NCBI GenBank assembly: GCA_034432795.1
Contig: DAOUBF010000016.1
Span: forward strand, 13,783 to 77,782
Length of the DNA stretch: 64,000 bases
Reading direction: 5' to 3'
Origin: DAOUBF01 sp034432795
Lineage (GTDB): Bacteria; Chloroflexota; Anaerolineae; DSLN01
How positions within the stretch are numbered: the first letter of the stretch is position 1; each line of letters begins with the position of its first letter. The notes under the pieces were generated by a model. The model saw nothing but the letters and a program-made list of their open reading frames with translations, searched no databases and was not told where the DNA came from. The position numbers and the translations under genes were made by a program. Below are positions 43,111 through 51,161 of this stretch, one piece after another.

Positions 43111-44544
43111 CTACCGGTTAAAGTAGTTGTACACTGCCTTGTTCAGGTCGGCGATCAGGGGCGCGCTCACCGCCCAGTCCAGGTACTCCGGGCGCCAGAC
43201 GAACACGGCCACGACGTAATCGCCCCCCGGTGAGAAGATGACCCCGGCGTCGGCATGGGTATCGGTGCTCCAGGCGGGGCGGTGCGCCAGGCGGGCCTCC
43301 GGCGGCAGGCCGGTTTCCAACAGGTTGCCGCTGCGCACCGCCGACAGCACCTCCAACAACTCGCGGCACTCGGCGGGCGTAAGGCGGTCGGGCAGGGCCG
43401 CCAACAGGGCACCGCCGTTGCGCGCACACTGGTAGATCATCTGCAAAAGCTGGCCCATATCGGCGGGCGTCGTCTGGCGGGCGGGGTCGGCGTCGGTCTT
43501 GACCTCGGCGAGGCTGTTGGCCGGCGTCGTAATGTTCACGGGCTGTTCTGGCGTGGCATCGTAGGGGAGGGCGATGAACGTGTTCACCAGGCCGAGAGAT
43601 TTCATCAGCGCAGTGACCTGCCCGGCCCCGGCCAGGCTGTCCCCGTTGCCGATAAGGGCCAGCAGGGCGTTCGCGGCAGCAGCGCCGTTGTTGTCGCTCG
43701 CTAGCGTATCGCTGATGAGTTGGTGCGTGGCCGGGTCAAAAGGGGCCTCCAGTTGAGTATAGGCCGCCACGAGGATGGGCAGCCGGAGCACGCCCATACC
43801 GCTGAAGGCGACGTCGCCATTGTACGCCAGTTCGCGCCCGGTGTCCAGGTCAAGCACGTACAGGCCCACCACACCGTCAAACCCGGCCAGGCGGCGCTCA
43901 AGCCAGGGGCGCAAAGCCTCCAGGGATGCATCCGGCAGCGGGGATTCGCGCACCACCAGTTCAGCGCGGCGGTTAATAGCGGAACGCAACGCCGCTTCTA
44001 CGCGCGGCAGGGAGGCTGGAATATCCAGTTGCCGACCGGGTTCACCGGCGAGGAAGCGCAGCGTGTCGGCCTCCACCTGGGGGGCTTGCGGCCCCCGGTC
44101 GTAGCTCTGGGCGATGCGCTGCAGCACCGCAATGAGCTGCTCCCGCGAATAGGATAGCTCCGGCTGGAGCGCGCGGGGCATCGCCGGTTGCCCGCTCAGG
44201 TAATCGCGAAAGCCCTGCCACCAGTCGGTGGCCTCGCGGGCCGTCTCCACCGCCGCCAGCAGTGCCTCCCGATCCAGGCGAAAGCCGATCTCCGCCGGCT
44301 GGAGCACAATGTGCTCGTCCTGGTAGAGGAGGTCCACCGGCGCAGCAAAGGCCACCATGACGCGCTCGGTGGCCTGCTCCGGTGTCAGGCCGCTGACCTC
44401 CAGGCCGCCTATGGTCATGCCCAGGGGCAGGCGCGAGCGCTGGGCGCTGTAGCGGCTGAGCTGGATGACGAAGGCGATGGTAATGATGACCGCCAGCGAC
44501 ACCAGCCCCCATTCCAGAGCCAGAGTGATGTTGCGTCGGCGCAC
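43111..44544 (-). CDS. Membrane-anchored serine-hydrolase (beta-lactamase-like) pseudoenzyme
   Basis: 477 residues. An N-terminal transmembrane helix (LVSLAVIITIAFVIQLS) is followed by a YoaR-like putative peptidoglycan-binding region (IGGLEVSGLTPEQATERV). The C-terminal half resembles class A beta-lactamases and PBPs: LYVLDLDTGRELAYNGDVAF, ASDNNGAAAANALL (the SDN motif, residues 283-285). The S-x-x-K motif is replaced: GMGVLRLPI has Gly251 and Arg254 where Ser and Lys should be, and the KTG box reads HRPAW. Acyl-enzyme chemistry is therefore unlikely. A structural or wall-binding role is inferred. Confidence 0.8.
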   Translation of the reverse strand: MRRRNITLALEWGLVSLAVIITIAFVIQLSRYSAQRSRLPLGMTIGGLEVSGLTPEQATERVMVAFAAPVDLLYQDEHIVLQPAEIGFRLDREALLAAVETAREATDWWQGFRDYLSGQPAMPRALQPELSYSREQLIAVLQRIAQSYDRGPQAPQVEADTLRFLAGEPGRQLDIPASLPRVEAALRSAINRRAELVVRESPLPDASLEALRPWLERRLAGFDGVVGLYVLDLDTGRELAYNGDVAFSGMGVLRLPILVAAYTQLEAPFDPATHQLISDTLASDNNGAAAANALLALIGNGDSLAGAGQVTALMKSLGLVNTFIALPYDATPEQPVNITTPANSLAEVKTDADPARQTTPADMGQLLQMIYQCARNGGALLAALPDRLTPAECRELLEVLSAVRSGNLLETGLPPEARLAHRPAWSTDTHADAGVIFSPGGDYVVAVFVWRPEYLDWAVSAPLIADLNKAVYNYFNR

Positions 44545-44735
44545 GTTTCAATCCTCACCCAGCCCTCAGGCCAGGTGCCATAGTGAGTACAGGCATCACA
44601 CCTATGCTATGCTCTCATTATAACGAGGAGGCGATTTCGGCCAACTTCCCAATCCCCCTCAAGGGAGAGGGGGTGGCACACGATCTAAAAGTGCATATAA
44701 TCCAACGCCATGGCGAACAGAGTGGAGCGTCATCC

Positions 44736-44912
44736 GTGAAAGTCTACATCTCCGTAGATATGGAAGACATCTCCAGCGTGGTCGCCGGGGAGCATGTGGA
44801 CATCAACCACCGGGGGGTGAAGCCCTCGCTGGATGCAATGCTGCCTCACCGACATCCACCCCTGGATGATAAGTACAATAAGGTACTCCACGGAGTATTT
44901 TCAGGAATCTAA
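44736..44912 (+). pseudogene. Remnant of an M55 (DppA-type) D-aminopeptidase gene
   Basis: From GTG 44736 the frame reads VKVYISVDMEDISSVVAGEH then VDINHRG, closely matching the start of M55 zinc D-aminopeptidases (MKVYISVDMEGISGV). Homology ends after about 27 codons; the remaining frame is short, unrelated and runs into a family D-like repeat (44878-44915). A TATAAT at 44696-44701 remains upstream. The rest of the peptidase is absent. Confidence 0.65.
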
Positions 44913-44977
44913 GGAAGATGGTATAAAATAGCCGTCACGCTTGTCCAAGATCATGGAGATAAACAGATGAGGATCCT

Positions 44978-46351
44978 ATGAGCGCCATTGTCCCAGGCCC
45001 CACCTATGCCGAGATGCGCGACCCCAGCCTGCTGCCGCCCGACCTGCGGCAGCGGGCGCTTCAGGCGCTGCATCAAAACGAACTTGACCCCATCAACCTG
45101 TTCAATATCACCTGGAAACGCGCCGATAACAGCGTCAATCATGTTGTCTTGCCCCGCGAACTCACCGGCGTCAAGGCCAACATCATTGTGCTCATCGGCG
45201 CGGACTTCCCCACCGGCAGCCACAAGGTCGGCGCGGTGTACGCCACATTGATTGAGGCTGAGGCCAAAGGGCGCCTCCGCCCCGGCCAGAAGATCATCGT
45301 CGGGCCATCCACCGGCAACTTCGGCATCGGCACAGCCTATATCGCCCGGCTCAAGGGCTATCGCGGCCTGGTGGTCATGCCCGATAGCATGAGCCAGGAG
45401 CGCTACGAGCGTATCCGCAGGTACGGCGGCGAACTGGACCTGACGCCGGGGACGGAGAGCGACGTGATCCTCACCCTCCAGCGCACCTACGCCGCCTATA
45501 TGAATGACCCGCGCTACGAGGTGCTGGCCCAGTTTGAGCTTTTGCCCAACTACCGCTTTCACCGCTATGTCACCGGCGAAGCCGTCCTCCAGGCCGCGCA
45601 GCATTATGGCAATGGCCGGGTGGCGGCCTTCTGCGCGGCGCCCGGCTCGGCGGGGACGCTGGCCGCAGGCGACGCGATCAAGGCAGTCTGGCCGGAGGCG
45701 GCAGTGGTGGCGCTGGAGCCGCGTGAGTGCAGCACGCTGTACAACAACGGGCGCGGTCAGCACCGCATTGAAGGCATCGGCGATAAAATGGTCACGCTCA
45801 TCCACAATGTCCTGACCACCGATTATGTCATGCTGATCCATGATGAGGACTGCCTGCGCGGGTTGAAGGTCATCCAGGATGGGACACAGGTCCTGGTGGA
45901 GCGCCTGGGCGTGCCGGAGGAGGGGGCGCGGGCGCTGGTCAACCGCCTGGGTATCTCCAGCATCTGCAACATCATCGGCGCGATCAAGACGGCCAAGTTC
46001 CTTGACTTGGGGCCGCAGGATAACGTCGTGACGATTGCGACCGATGGCTTTGATCGCTACCCCTCAGTCATGGCCGATCTGGAACGGCGCGTGGGCCGGA
46101 TTGACGCGGAGACGCTAGAGGTGTGGGCCAAAGCGGTCTTCCTGGGCGCGACGACGCATGAGATTCTGGATGTGCGCAGCCAGGCACAAAAGGAACGCCT
46201 GTTCCGCCAGAAGGAGGAGGTGTGGACGCAGTTCGGCTACAGCGTGGCCTACCTCAATCAAATGAAGTTCCCCGATTTCTGGGAAGCCGAGGCGAAGGAA
46301 GTGCCGCAGATTGACGCGCAGATCGCGGCGGTGCGCGGCGCACTGACCTAG
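44978..46351 (+). CDS. PLP-dependent fold-type II enzyme (cysteine/threonine synthase-like)
   Basis: 457 residues from ATG 44978. PLP Schiff-base lysine Lys83 lies in FPTGSHKVGAVYATL, and the cofactor ring loop is GPSTGNFGIGTAYIAR. Phosphate-binding AAPGSAGTLAAGDAIK follows. The fold is that of cysteine synthase, threonine synthase and TrpB. The substrate of this long subfamily is not clear; the extended C-terminus (about 100 residues after DGFDRYPSVMADLE) is not seen in CysK. An upstream TATAAA (44924-44929) may be the promoter. Confidence 0.8.
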   Translation: MSAIVPGPTYAEMRDPSLLPPDLRQRALQALHQNELDPINLFNITWKRADNSVNHVVLPRELTGVKANIIVLIGADFPTGSHKVGAVYATLIEAEAKGRLRPGQKIIVGPSTGNFGIGTAYIARLKGYRGLVVMPDSMSQERYERIRRYGGELDLTPGTESDVILTLQRTYAAYMNDPRYEVLAQFELLPNYRFHRYVTGEAVLQAAQHYGNGRVAAFCAAPGSAGTLAAGDAIKAVWPEAAVVALEPRECSTLYNNGRGQHRIEGIGDKMVTLIHNVLTTDYVMLIHDEDCLRGLKVIQDGTQVLVERLGVPEEGARALVNRLGISSICNIIGAIKTAKFLDLGPQDNVVTIATDGFDRYPSVMADLERRVGRIDAETLEVWAKAVFLGATTHEILDVRSQAQKERLFRQKEEVWTQFGYSVAYLNQMKFPDFWEAEAKEVPQIDAQIAAVRGALT

Positions 46352-46414
46352 GCGCAGTGGGCGACCAGGGTTATCAATCTAACAAAACTAAAGGGAAGGG
46401 GAAGGGGGACGCAC

Positions 46415-47005
46415 ATGTCTCAGTTAGGTCACTTCTTCAATTTTATCCGCTACATCTGGGACCACGCCGACCAGTTGGTCGTCCTGTTTGAGGCCCTGCC
46501 AGCCGGACTCCAGGCAGCGGGCGTGGGCATGGAAACGGCGGGGAACGGCGCTGCGCTGGCGGGCAAAACACTGGGCGGCAACGCTGCGCTGCCGCTGAAC
46601 GCCGCTGATGTGCTGCAACAGGCCGCCAACGCCATTGACCAGTGCTACGAGCAGGTCCAGGAGGTAGCAGAAGAGATACGGGATGTCGCCAATGCGCTTG
46701 ATCAGGTAAAAGTGCCCGGTTTAACCTTTACCACGCACCGTTTTGACTTCAGCCTGATCGGGCTGGGTCAGTGGGACCTGGTGACCGGCCTGGAGATTGA
46801 GGACCAGAGCCTGTTTGGCCTGGTGACAAGCAACATGCGCACCCAGGCGAATCTGATGGAGAACCAGGTGGGCGGGAGGCTGCATACCACCGCGCAACGC
46901 CTCACCAGCATGAGCCAGACGCTGGATACAGCGGGCAGCAACCTCAAGGCACTGGGCGATGCGCTCAAGGAGGGCGGCGCGGCGCTGAAACAACTGGGGA
47001 CGTGA
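46415..47005 (+). CDS. Hypothetical helical protein
   Basis: 196 residues from ATG 46415, SD AAGGGGAAGGGGG. No family recognised. The first part is amphipathic helical (FFNFIRYIWDHADQLVVLFE), the middle is Ala/Gly-rich, and residues 70-95 and 150-196 look like coiled coils (AIDQCYEQVQEVAEEIRDVA, LTSMSQTLDTAGSNLKALGD). No signal peptide or clear transmembrane helix. It resembles in style methyl-accepting or tape-measure-like coiled proteins, but no assignment is justified. Spaced 6 bases from the next gene. Confidence 0.75.
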   Translation: MSQLGHFFNFIRYIWDHADQLVVLFEALPAGLQAAGVGMETAGNGAALAGKTLGGNAALPLNAADVLQQAANAIDQCYEQVQEVAEEIRDVANALDQVKVPGLTFTTHRFDFSLIGLGQWDLVTGLEIEDQSLFGLVTSNMRTQANLMENQVGGRLHTTAQRLTSMSQTLDTAGSNLKALGDALKEGGAALKQLGT

Positions 47006-47011
47006 GGCCCC

Positions 47012-47728
47012 ATGTTTCCCGAAGCCCTTGTCCTCGTCGCCATCCTGAACAACCGGCGCGACTTCGCTATCGCCAAGACGCTCGGCTGGTACCGCATCCC
47101 GCTCAAGCACGCGCCGCGCACGATCCAGGTGGACTACCTGGCCTTCTACCAGACCGCCGCTTTTGGCGACGAGAAGTGGGCGATCCACTACTATGCCCAG
47201 GTGCGCGGGCACGAACTGGTCACGCGCCGTGACCTGTTCCGTGATCAGCCCGACCACCCCCGCGCCGGCGAGTGGTACTACAAGCTCCAGCTTGGACCAC
47301 TGGAGCGCCTGCCGCGCCCCATCCCCAGCCGCACATGGCGGCGCATCACTTTCCTCCTGACGACCGGTGAGCGCCTGATGCAGGCCGAGGAGATCAACGA
47401 CCTGGTGCTGGGCAGCCCGGAGCAGGAGAAGCTATGGCGGGCGCTGAAGGAGGCGGGCATCGCCGCCGAGCGCGGCTACATCCTCCGTGAGCGCCGCGCC
47501 AGCTACACCGCCGATTTCGCCATCTTCTGCCGCGAGGGGACGCTGGCGATCTCCTGTGGCCCGGCTGCCGGGGACGCCCTGGCTCTGCCCCAACCCCCAG
47601 GCTGGCGCGCGCTTCACCTGGACGCGGCCCGCTTGGGCACGGCGCTGCCGGAGGTTGTAGCGGCAGTGCAAGCGGCAGTGGCTGAGCTGGGCGGGCTGGC
47701 GCAAGCGTTGCCCCCTTCCCCTGGATAG
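47012..47728 (+). CDS. Restriction-endonuclease-fold protein with decayed active site (DUF559-like C-terminus)
   Basis: 238 residues. The N-terminal part (LVAILNNRRDFAIAKTLGWY, RIPLKHAPRTIQVDYLAFYQ, WAIHYYAQVRG) matches a family common in Chloroflexota and cyanobacteria. There the C-terminal part is a DUF559/VSR-like nuclease with an LDFAIYCRRGKLDVETDG-type active site. Here the corresponding segment is TADFAIFCREGTLAISCG: the Asp is kept, but the following acidic residues are lost and the end is truncated or diverged. It is likely inactive as a nuclease. Probably cotranscribed with the preceding gene. Confidence 0.65.
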   Translation: MFPEALVLVAILNNRRDFAIAKTLGWYRIPLKHAPRTIQVDYLAFYQTAAFGDEKWAIHYYAQVRGHELVTRRDLFRDQPDHPRAGEWYYKLQLGPLERLPRPIPSRTWRRITFLLTTGERLMQAEEINDLVLGSPEQEKLWRALKEAGIAAERGYILRERRASYTADFAIFCREGTLAISCGPAAGDALALPQPPGWRALHLDAARLGTALPEVVAAVQAAVAELGGLAQALPPSPG

Positions 47729-47749
47729 CTTCTCAGCAATTGTATCACC

Positions 47750-48142
47750 TCACGGAATGACTGCTATGTGGGTGACGTAAGCGCGTACCGCCTCATCTGT
47801 AGAGACAATCGTCAGGCCATGCTGGATCGCCTGACAAATAAGCATCCGGTCAAAGGGGTCTTTGTGCAGCGCGGGTAACCTGGCCAGGTTTGTCACACTG
47901 TCCTCGTCCAGCGGAAGGCTCTCTATCTGATGGCGTTGGCGCTGCTGAGGAATGTAAACGTCAGGCGATTGCGGCAGGGGCAGCCTGCCAAGCTGGTATT
48001 TCACCATGACCTCCCAGACCGAGACAACGCTAAGATAAACCTCATTTGTGGGCAGGCGGATCAACGGCAGGATAGTTGCAGGCAGGCGCGCATCTCTGGT
48101 GATGTACCAGAGGAAGACATGGGTGTCAAGCAGCAGCCTCAT
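47750..48142 (-). CDS. PIN-domain toxin (VapC-like ribonuclease)
   Basis: 130 residues. PIN landmarks: LLLDTHVFLWYI (first Asp), LSVVSVWEVMVKYQLGRL (Glu), ALHKDPFDRMLICQAI (Asp) and TIVSTDEAVRAY (last Asp). This is the subgroup with an LDTHVFLW start that pairs with Phd-like antitoxins. Its ATG overlaps the antitoxin stop by four bases. VapC toxins cut specific RNAs with bound magnesium. Confidence 0.92.
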   Translation of the reverse strand: MRLLLDTHVFLWYITRDARLPATILPLIRLPTNEVYLSVVSVWEVMVKYQLGRLPLPQSPDVYIPQQRQRHQIESLPLDEDSVTNLARLPALHKDPFDRMLICQAIQHGLTIVSTDEAVRAYVTHIAVIP

Positions 48143-48384
48143 GGCCCTTCAAATTGCGCGATGACCTCGTCCGGAAGCGGCGCATTGAAGTCTTCAGGGA
48201 CTTGAAACTCTCCAGCGCATAGGGCGTACGGTCGCAGATGTGCCTCGTCGGAGACAACGGGCTTGATCTCTGCCACCGGTTCATTCGCCTCCAGAATCAC
48301 AAGCGTTTCGCCCGCCTTGACCCGGCGGAGATAGCCGATCAAATCGCGCTGAATTTCGTCTAGGGTAACGGTAATGGTCGCCAC
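48139..48384 (-). CDS. Phd/YefM-type antitoxin
   Basis: 81 residues from GTG 48384. ITVTLDEIQRDLIGYLRRVK, then AGETLVILEANEPVAEIKPV is the Phd DNA-binding fold that also represses its own promoter. The C-terminal part would wrap the toxin. A TATAAT (48397-48392) lies 7 bases before the start, so the message is probably leaderless. Confidence 0.88.
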   Translation of the reverse strand: MATITVTLDEIQRDLIGYLRRVKAGETLVILEANEPVAEIKPVVSDEAHLRPYALCAGEFQVPEDFNAPLPDEVIAQFEGP

Positions 48385-48391
48385 AGCCCGT

Positions 48392-48420
48392 ATTATATCA
48401 ACTTCGCCTCAGGCCGTCCA
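48392..48420 (-). promoter_or_regulatory. Promoter of the toxin-antitoxin pair
   Basis: Minus-strand TGGACG (48420-48415), a 17-base spacer and TATAAT (48397-48392). The start is predicted at or next to GTG 48384. Confidence 0.5.
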
Positions 48421-48503
48421 GGAGTAGAGGCTCCCTTTCCAAGGAATCGGTTTTCATTGCACGAAATCCGTGTCTCGCACCCCGACTCACCCCCAGTTTG
48501 TGG

Positions 48504-48509
48504 TACAAT
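48504..48509 (+). promoter_or_regulatory. -10 element directly before the HAD-IIA gene
   Basis: TACAAT, eight bases before ATG 48518, with no SD and no clear -35; suggests a leaderless transcript. Confidence 0.4.
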
Positions 48510-48517
48510 TGGCCTTA

Positions 48518-49297
48518 ATGGCCATCCAACACCTGATCATAGACATGGACGGCGTGCTGTGGCGGGGGGCGCAGGTCATCCCCGGCGCGCCGGCGTTCAT
48601 CCGCTTCTTGCGCGAACGCGGCATCGGCTTTATCCTGGCGACGAACAACTCCACCAGGACCGTGGAGCAATACGTGGATAAGCTGGCCGGCTTCGGCATG
48701 GCGGTCGCCCCCCACGAGATCATCACGTCGGCAGTGGCCACCGCCGATTACCTGGCGGCGCTGGCCGGGCCGGGGACGCCGGTCTACGTCATTGGCGGCC
48801 AGGGGCTGCGCCAGGCCCTGGCCCAGAGGGGCTTCGCCCTGGATAGCCACCAGGCCCGCTTTGTCGTCGTCGGCCAGGACCTGGACCTGACCTTTGAGAA
48901 GCTACGCCGGGCGACGCTCCTGATCCGCGCCGGGGCGGGCTTCATCGGCTCCAACCCGGATAAGACCTTCCCCAGCGAGGAGGGCATCATCCCCGGCGCA
49001 GGTGCCATCCTGGCCGCACTGGAAACGGCCACAGGGATCAGGCCGGTGATCGTAGGCAAGCCGGAGCCTATCATGTTCCAGCAGGCGCTCAAACGCCTGG
49101 GCGGCACGCAGGAGGATACCGCCGTGCTCGGCGACCGGCTGGAGACCGACATCCTGGGCGGCCAGCGCGCCGGGCTGAAAACCATTCTGGTGCTCTCCGG
49201 CGTGACGACGGAGCACGAACTGGCCATATCCGAGATCAAGCCGACCTGGGTGTTCCGGGATGTGGATGAGGTGCGGCGGAAATGGGACAGGCTGTGA
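48518..49297 (+). CDS. HAD-IIA (NagD/p-nitrophenylphosphatase-like) phosphatase
   Basis: 259 residues from ATG 48518. HAD motifs are HLIIDMDGVLWRGAQVIPGA, LATNNSTRTVEQY and GKPEPIMFQQALKRLG, with AVLGDRLETDILGGQRAGLK. The C2A cap places it in the NagD/phosphoglycolate phosphatase-like subgroup; the physiological substrate is unknown. It overlaps the rlmN start by 16 bases, so the two are cotranslated. Confidence 0.92.
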   Translation: MAIQHLIIDMDGVLWRGAQVIPGAPAFIRFLRERGIGFILATNNSTRTVEQYVDKLAGFGMAVAPHEIITSAVATADYLAALAGPGTPVYVIGGQGLRQALAQRGFALDSHQARFVVVGQDLDLTFEKLRRATLLIRAGAGFIGSNPDKTFPSEEGIIPGAGAILAALETATGIRPVIVGKPEPIMFQQALKRLGGTQEDTAVLGDRLETDILGGQRAGLKTILVLSGVTTEHELAISEIKPTWVFRDVDEVRRKWDRL

Positions 49298-50436
49298 TCC
49301 GATTACAAACATCGCGGCAGACGCAGGGCGAGGTGCGCCCGGCGTTGTACGACCTGACTTTTGATGAACTTCGCGCACTCCTGACCTCCTGGGGCGAGCC
49401 GGAGTACCGCGCCAGGCAACTCTGGGCCTGGCTCTACAAGCGCCTGCCCGCCAGCTTTGACGAGATGACCGACCTGCCCGCCCGGCTGCGCCAGCGGCTG
49501 GCCGCCGAGACCGTCCTGCACCGCCTGCGCGTCGTCGCCGAGCGGGAATCCTCCGATGGGGGAACGCGCAAGCTGCTCCTGGAGTTGCCTGACGGCCAGC
49601 GTATTGAGAGCGTCCTCATGAGCTATGAACGGCGGCGCACCGCCTGCATCTCTACCCAGGCGGGCTGCGGCATGGGCTGTGTCTTCTGCGCCACCGGCCA
49701 GATGGGCCTGCTGCGCAACCTGACCAGCGGCGAGATCGTTGAGCAGGTGCTGTTCATTGAGCGCGAACTGCGCCAGGGCACCCCTCCCCTCATAGGGGAG
49801 AGGCCAGGGGAGCGGGCCGAGCGTGGGCTGACCAACATCGTCCTCATGGGCATGGGCGAACCCCTGGCGAACTACGGCCCGACGCTGGCCGCGCTGCGGC
49901 GGTTGATTGACCCGACCGGCTTCAACTTCGGCCAGCGGCGCATCACCCTGAGCACGGTGGGCCTGGTGCCGGCGATTGAGCGCTTCAGCCGGGAGGGGCT
50001 TCAGGTGGGCCTGGCCGTCTCGCTCCATGCCGCCACCGATGAACTGCGCAATGAACTCGTGCCCATCAACCGGCGCTACCCCCTGGCTCAACTTCTGGCC
50101 GCCTGCCGCAACTACGTCGCCCGCACCGGGCGGCGGATCACCTTTGAGTGGGCGCTGATCCGAGACGTGAACGACACGCCGGAGCAGGCGCAGGCGCTGG
50201 TCCGGTTGATCTCCGGCCTGCTCTGCCACGTCAACGTCATCCCGCTCAACCCCACACGCGGCTATGCAGGCGCGCCCTCCACCCGCGAGCGCGTCGCCGC
50301 CTTCCGCGAGATTCTGGAGCGCGCCGGTATCCCCTGCACCGTCCGCGTTCGGCGCGGCATTGACATTCAGGCGGGCTGCGGCCAACTGCGGACGGAGGTA
50401 GAAGCAGCCAGGGGCGAGGGACAGCCAGGCGATTGA
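49282..50436 (+). CDS. rlmN: 23S rRNA (adenine-2503-C2)-methyltransferase with a repeat-encoded insert
   Basis: 384 residues. The radical SAM motif is CGMGCVFC, with the methyl-carrying cysteine in the C-terminal RRGIDIQAGCGQL. RlmN methylates C2 of A2503 in 23S rRNA and A37 of some tRNAs. NIVLMGMGEPLANY and ITLSTVGLVPAIERF are intact. Between the first helix region and that motif a family A palindrome (49780-49815) encodes about 15 residues including PPLIGERPGERAERG. ATG 49282 overlaps the preceding gene. Confidence 0.94.
   Translation: MGQAVIRLQTSRQTQGEVRPALYDLTFDELRALLTSWGEPEYRARQLWAWLYKRLPASFDEMTDLPARLRQRLAAETVLHRLRVVAERESSDGGTRKLLLELPDGQRIESVLMSYERRRTACISTQAGCGMGCVFCATGQMGLLRNLTSGEIVEQVLFIERELRQGTPPLIGERPGERAERGLTNIVLMGMGEPLANYGPTLAALRRLIDPTGFNFGQRRITLSTVGLVPAIERFSREGLQVGLAVSLHAATDELRNELVPINRRYPLAQLLAACRNYVARTGRRITFEWALIRDVNDTPEQAQALVRLISGLLCHVNVIPLNPTRGYAGAPSTRERVAAFREILERAGIPCTVRVRRGIDIQAGCGQLRTEVEAARGEGQPGD
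49780..49815. repeat. Family A palindrome inside rlmN, read in frame
   Basis: CCCCTCCCCTCATAGGGGAG, the core family A palindrome, encodes an extra loop in RlmN. Confidence 0.65.
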
Positions 50437-50495
50437 AAAGACATGCACCCGCGCCTTGCCCCCACTTGCGCATCTTCTGTAACCCGATATACTCA

Positions 50496-50519
50496 ATTCA
50501 GACCTGAATAGGCTATAAT
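50496..50519 (+). promoter_or_regulatory. Promoter with an overlapping 14-bp palindrome
   Basis: ATTCAGACCTGAAT (50496-50509, perfect 6-bp arms) sits five bases before a TATAAT (50514-50519), in the place of the -35/spacer. This is a repressor-type arrangement for the membrane protein gene at 50586. Confidence 0.5.
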
Positions 50520-50585
50520 AGAGGTGCGTCGCCCACCAACGCGTCCTGGACAAGAGAGAAGCGTTGCGTATGGAAGGAGAGCATC

Positions 50586-51152
50586 ATGCCTGAGCGATCT
50601 GGACAGCCCCTGGCATCGGCACAGCACACGCAACCGGGCGAGCATCCGGCCAGCCGGGATGTGCCCGCGATGGTTTACCCCTATTCCGCAGGCATTGTCG
50701 GTGGGTTCGTGGGCGGGATGGCGATGGTCGTTGTCGCCATCATCTATGGCCTCTTGAGCGGCCGGGGCATCTGGTATCCGGTGAACCTGATCGGCGCCAC
50801 CATCCTGCGCGATCTCCAAAGCGCTCCCCAAGAGGTCTTCATGCAATTCAACCCGGCCGCGCTCGTCGTCGGCCTGGTGATCCACCTGGTCATGTCCACC
50901 GGGTTGGGCTTCCTGTTCGCCCTGGTCCTGCCCACCCTGCCAGGCAACCCCTGGGTCTGGGCGGCCATTGTCGCGCCGCTCCTGTGGATCACTGCCACCT
51001 TCCTGGGGCTGCCGCTGCTTAACCCGGTGATGGAGAAGTTTATTGACTGGCCCTCGTTTATTATCGCCCAGGTCTGTTATAGCCTGATCCTGGGTTGGTG
51101 GATCACGCGGACGCCCAAGGTGCCGGCGCGCCACGTCGGATCGACGGAATAG
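50586..51152 (+). CDS. Unknown four-helix membrane protein next to cytochrome oxidase genes
   Basis: 188 residues from ATG 50586, SD GGAAGGAGAG. A soluble N-terminus of about 30 residues is followed by four hydrophobic segments: AGIVGGFVGGMAMVVVAIIY, ALVVGLVIHLVMSTGLGFLF, WVWAAIVAPLLWITATFLGL and PSFIIAQVCYSLILGWW. GRGIWYPVNLIGA in the first loop is recognisable from similar unnamed proteins near haem-copper oxidases. It faces the ctaB gene convergently. Its role is unknown. Confidence 0.75.
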   Translation: MPERSGQPLASAQHTQPGEHPASRDVPAMVYPYSAGIVGGFVGGMAMVVVAIIYGLLSGRGIWYPVNLIGATILRDLQSAPQEVFMQFNPAALVVGLVIHLVMSTGLGFLFALVLPTLPGNPWVWAAIVAPLLWITATFLGLPLLNPVMEKFIDWPSFIIAQVCYSLILGWWITRTPKVPARHVGSTE

Positions 51153-51161
51153 CCAGCCCCC

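Noticed and set aside
44583..44735. Upstream extension of the M55 remnant frame
   Set aside because: Not homologous, crosses the TATAAT and a family A-like repeat; only sequence from 44736 matches the family.
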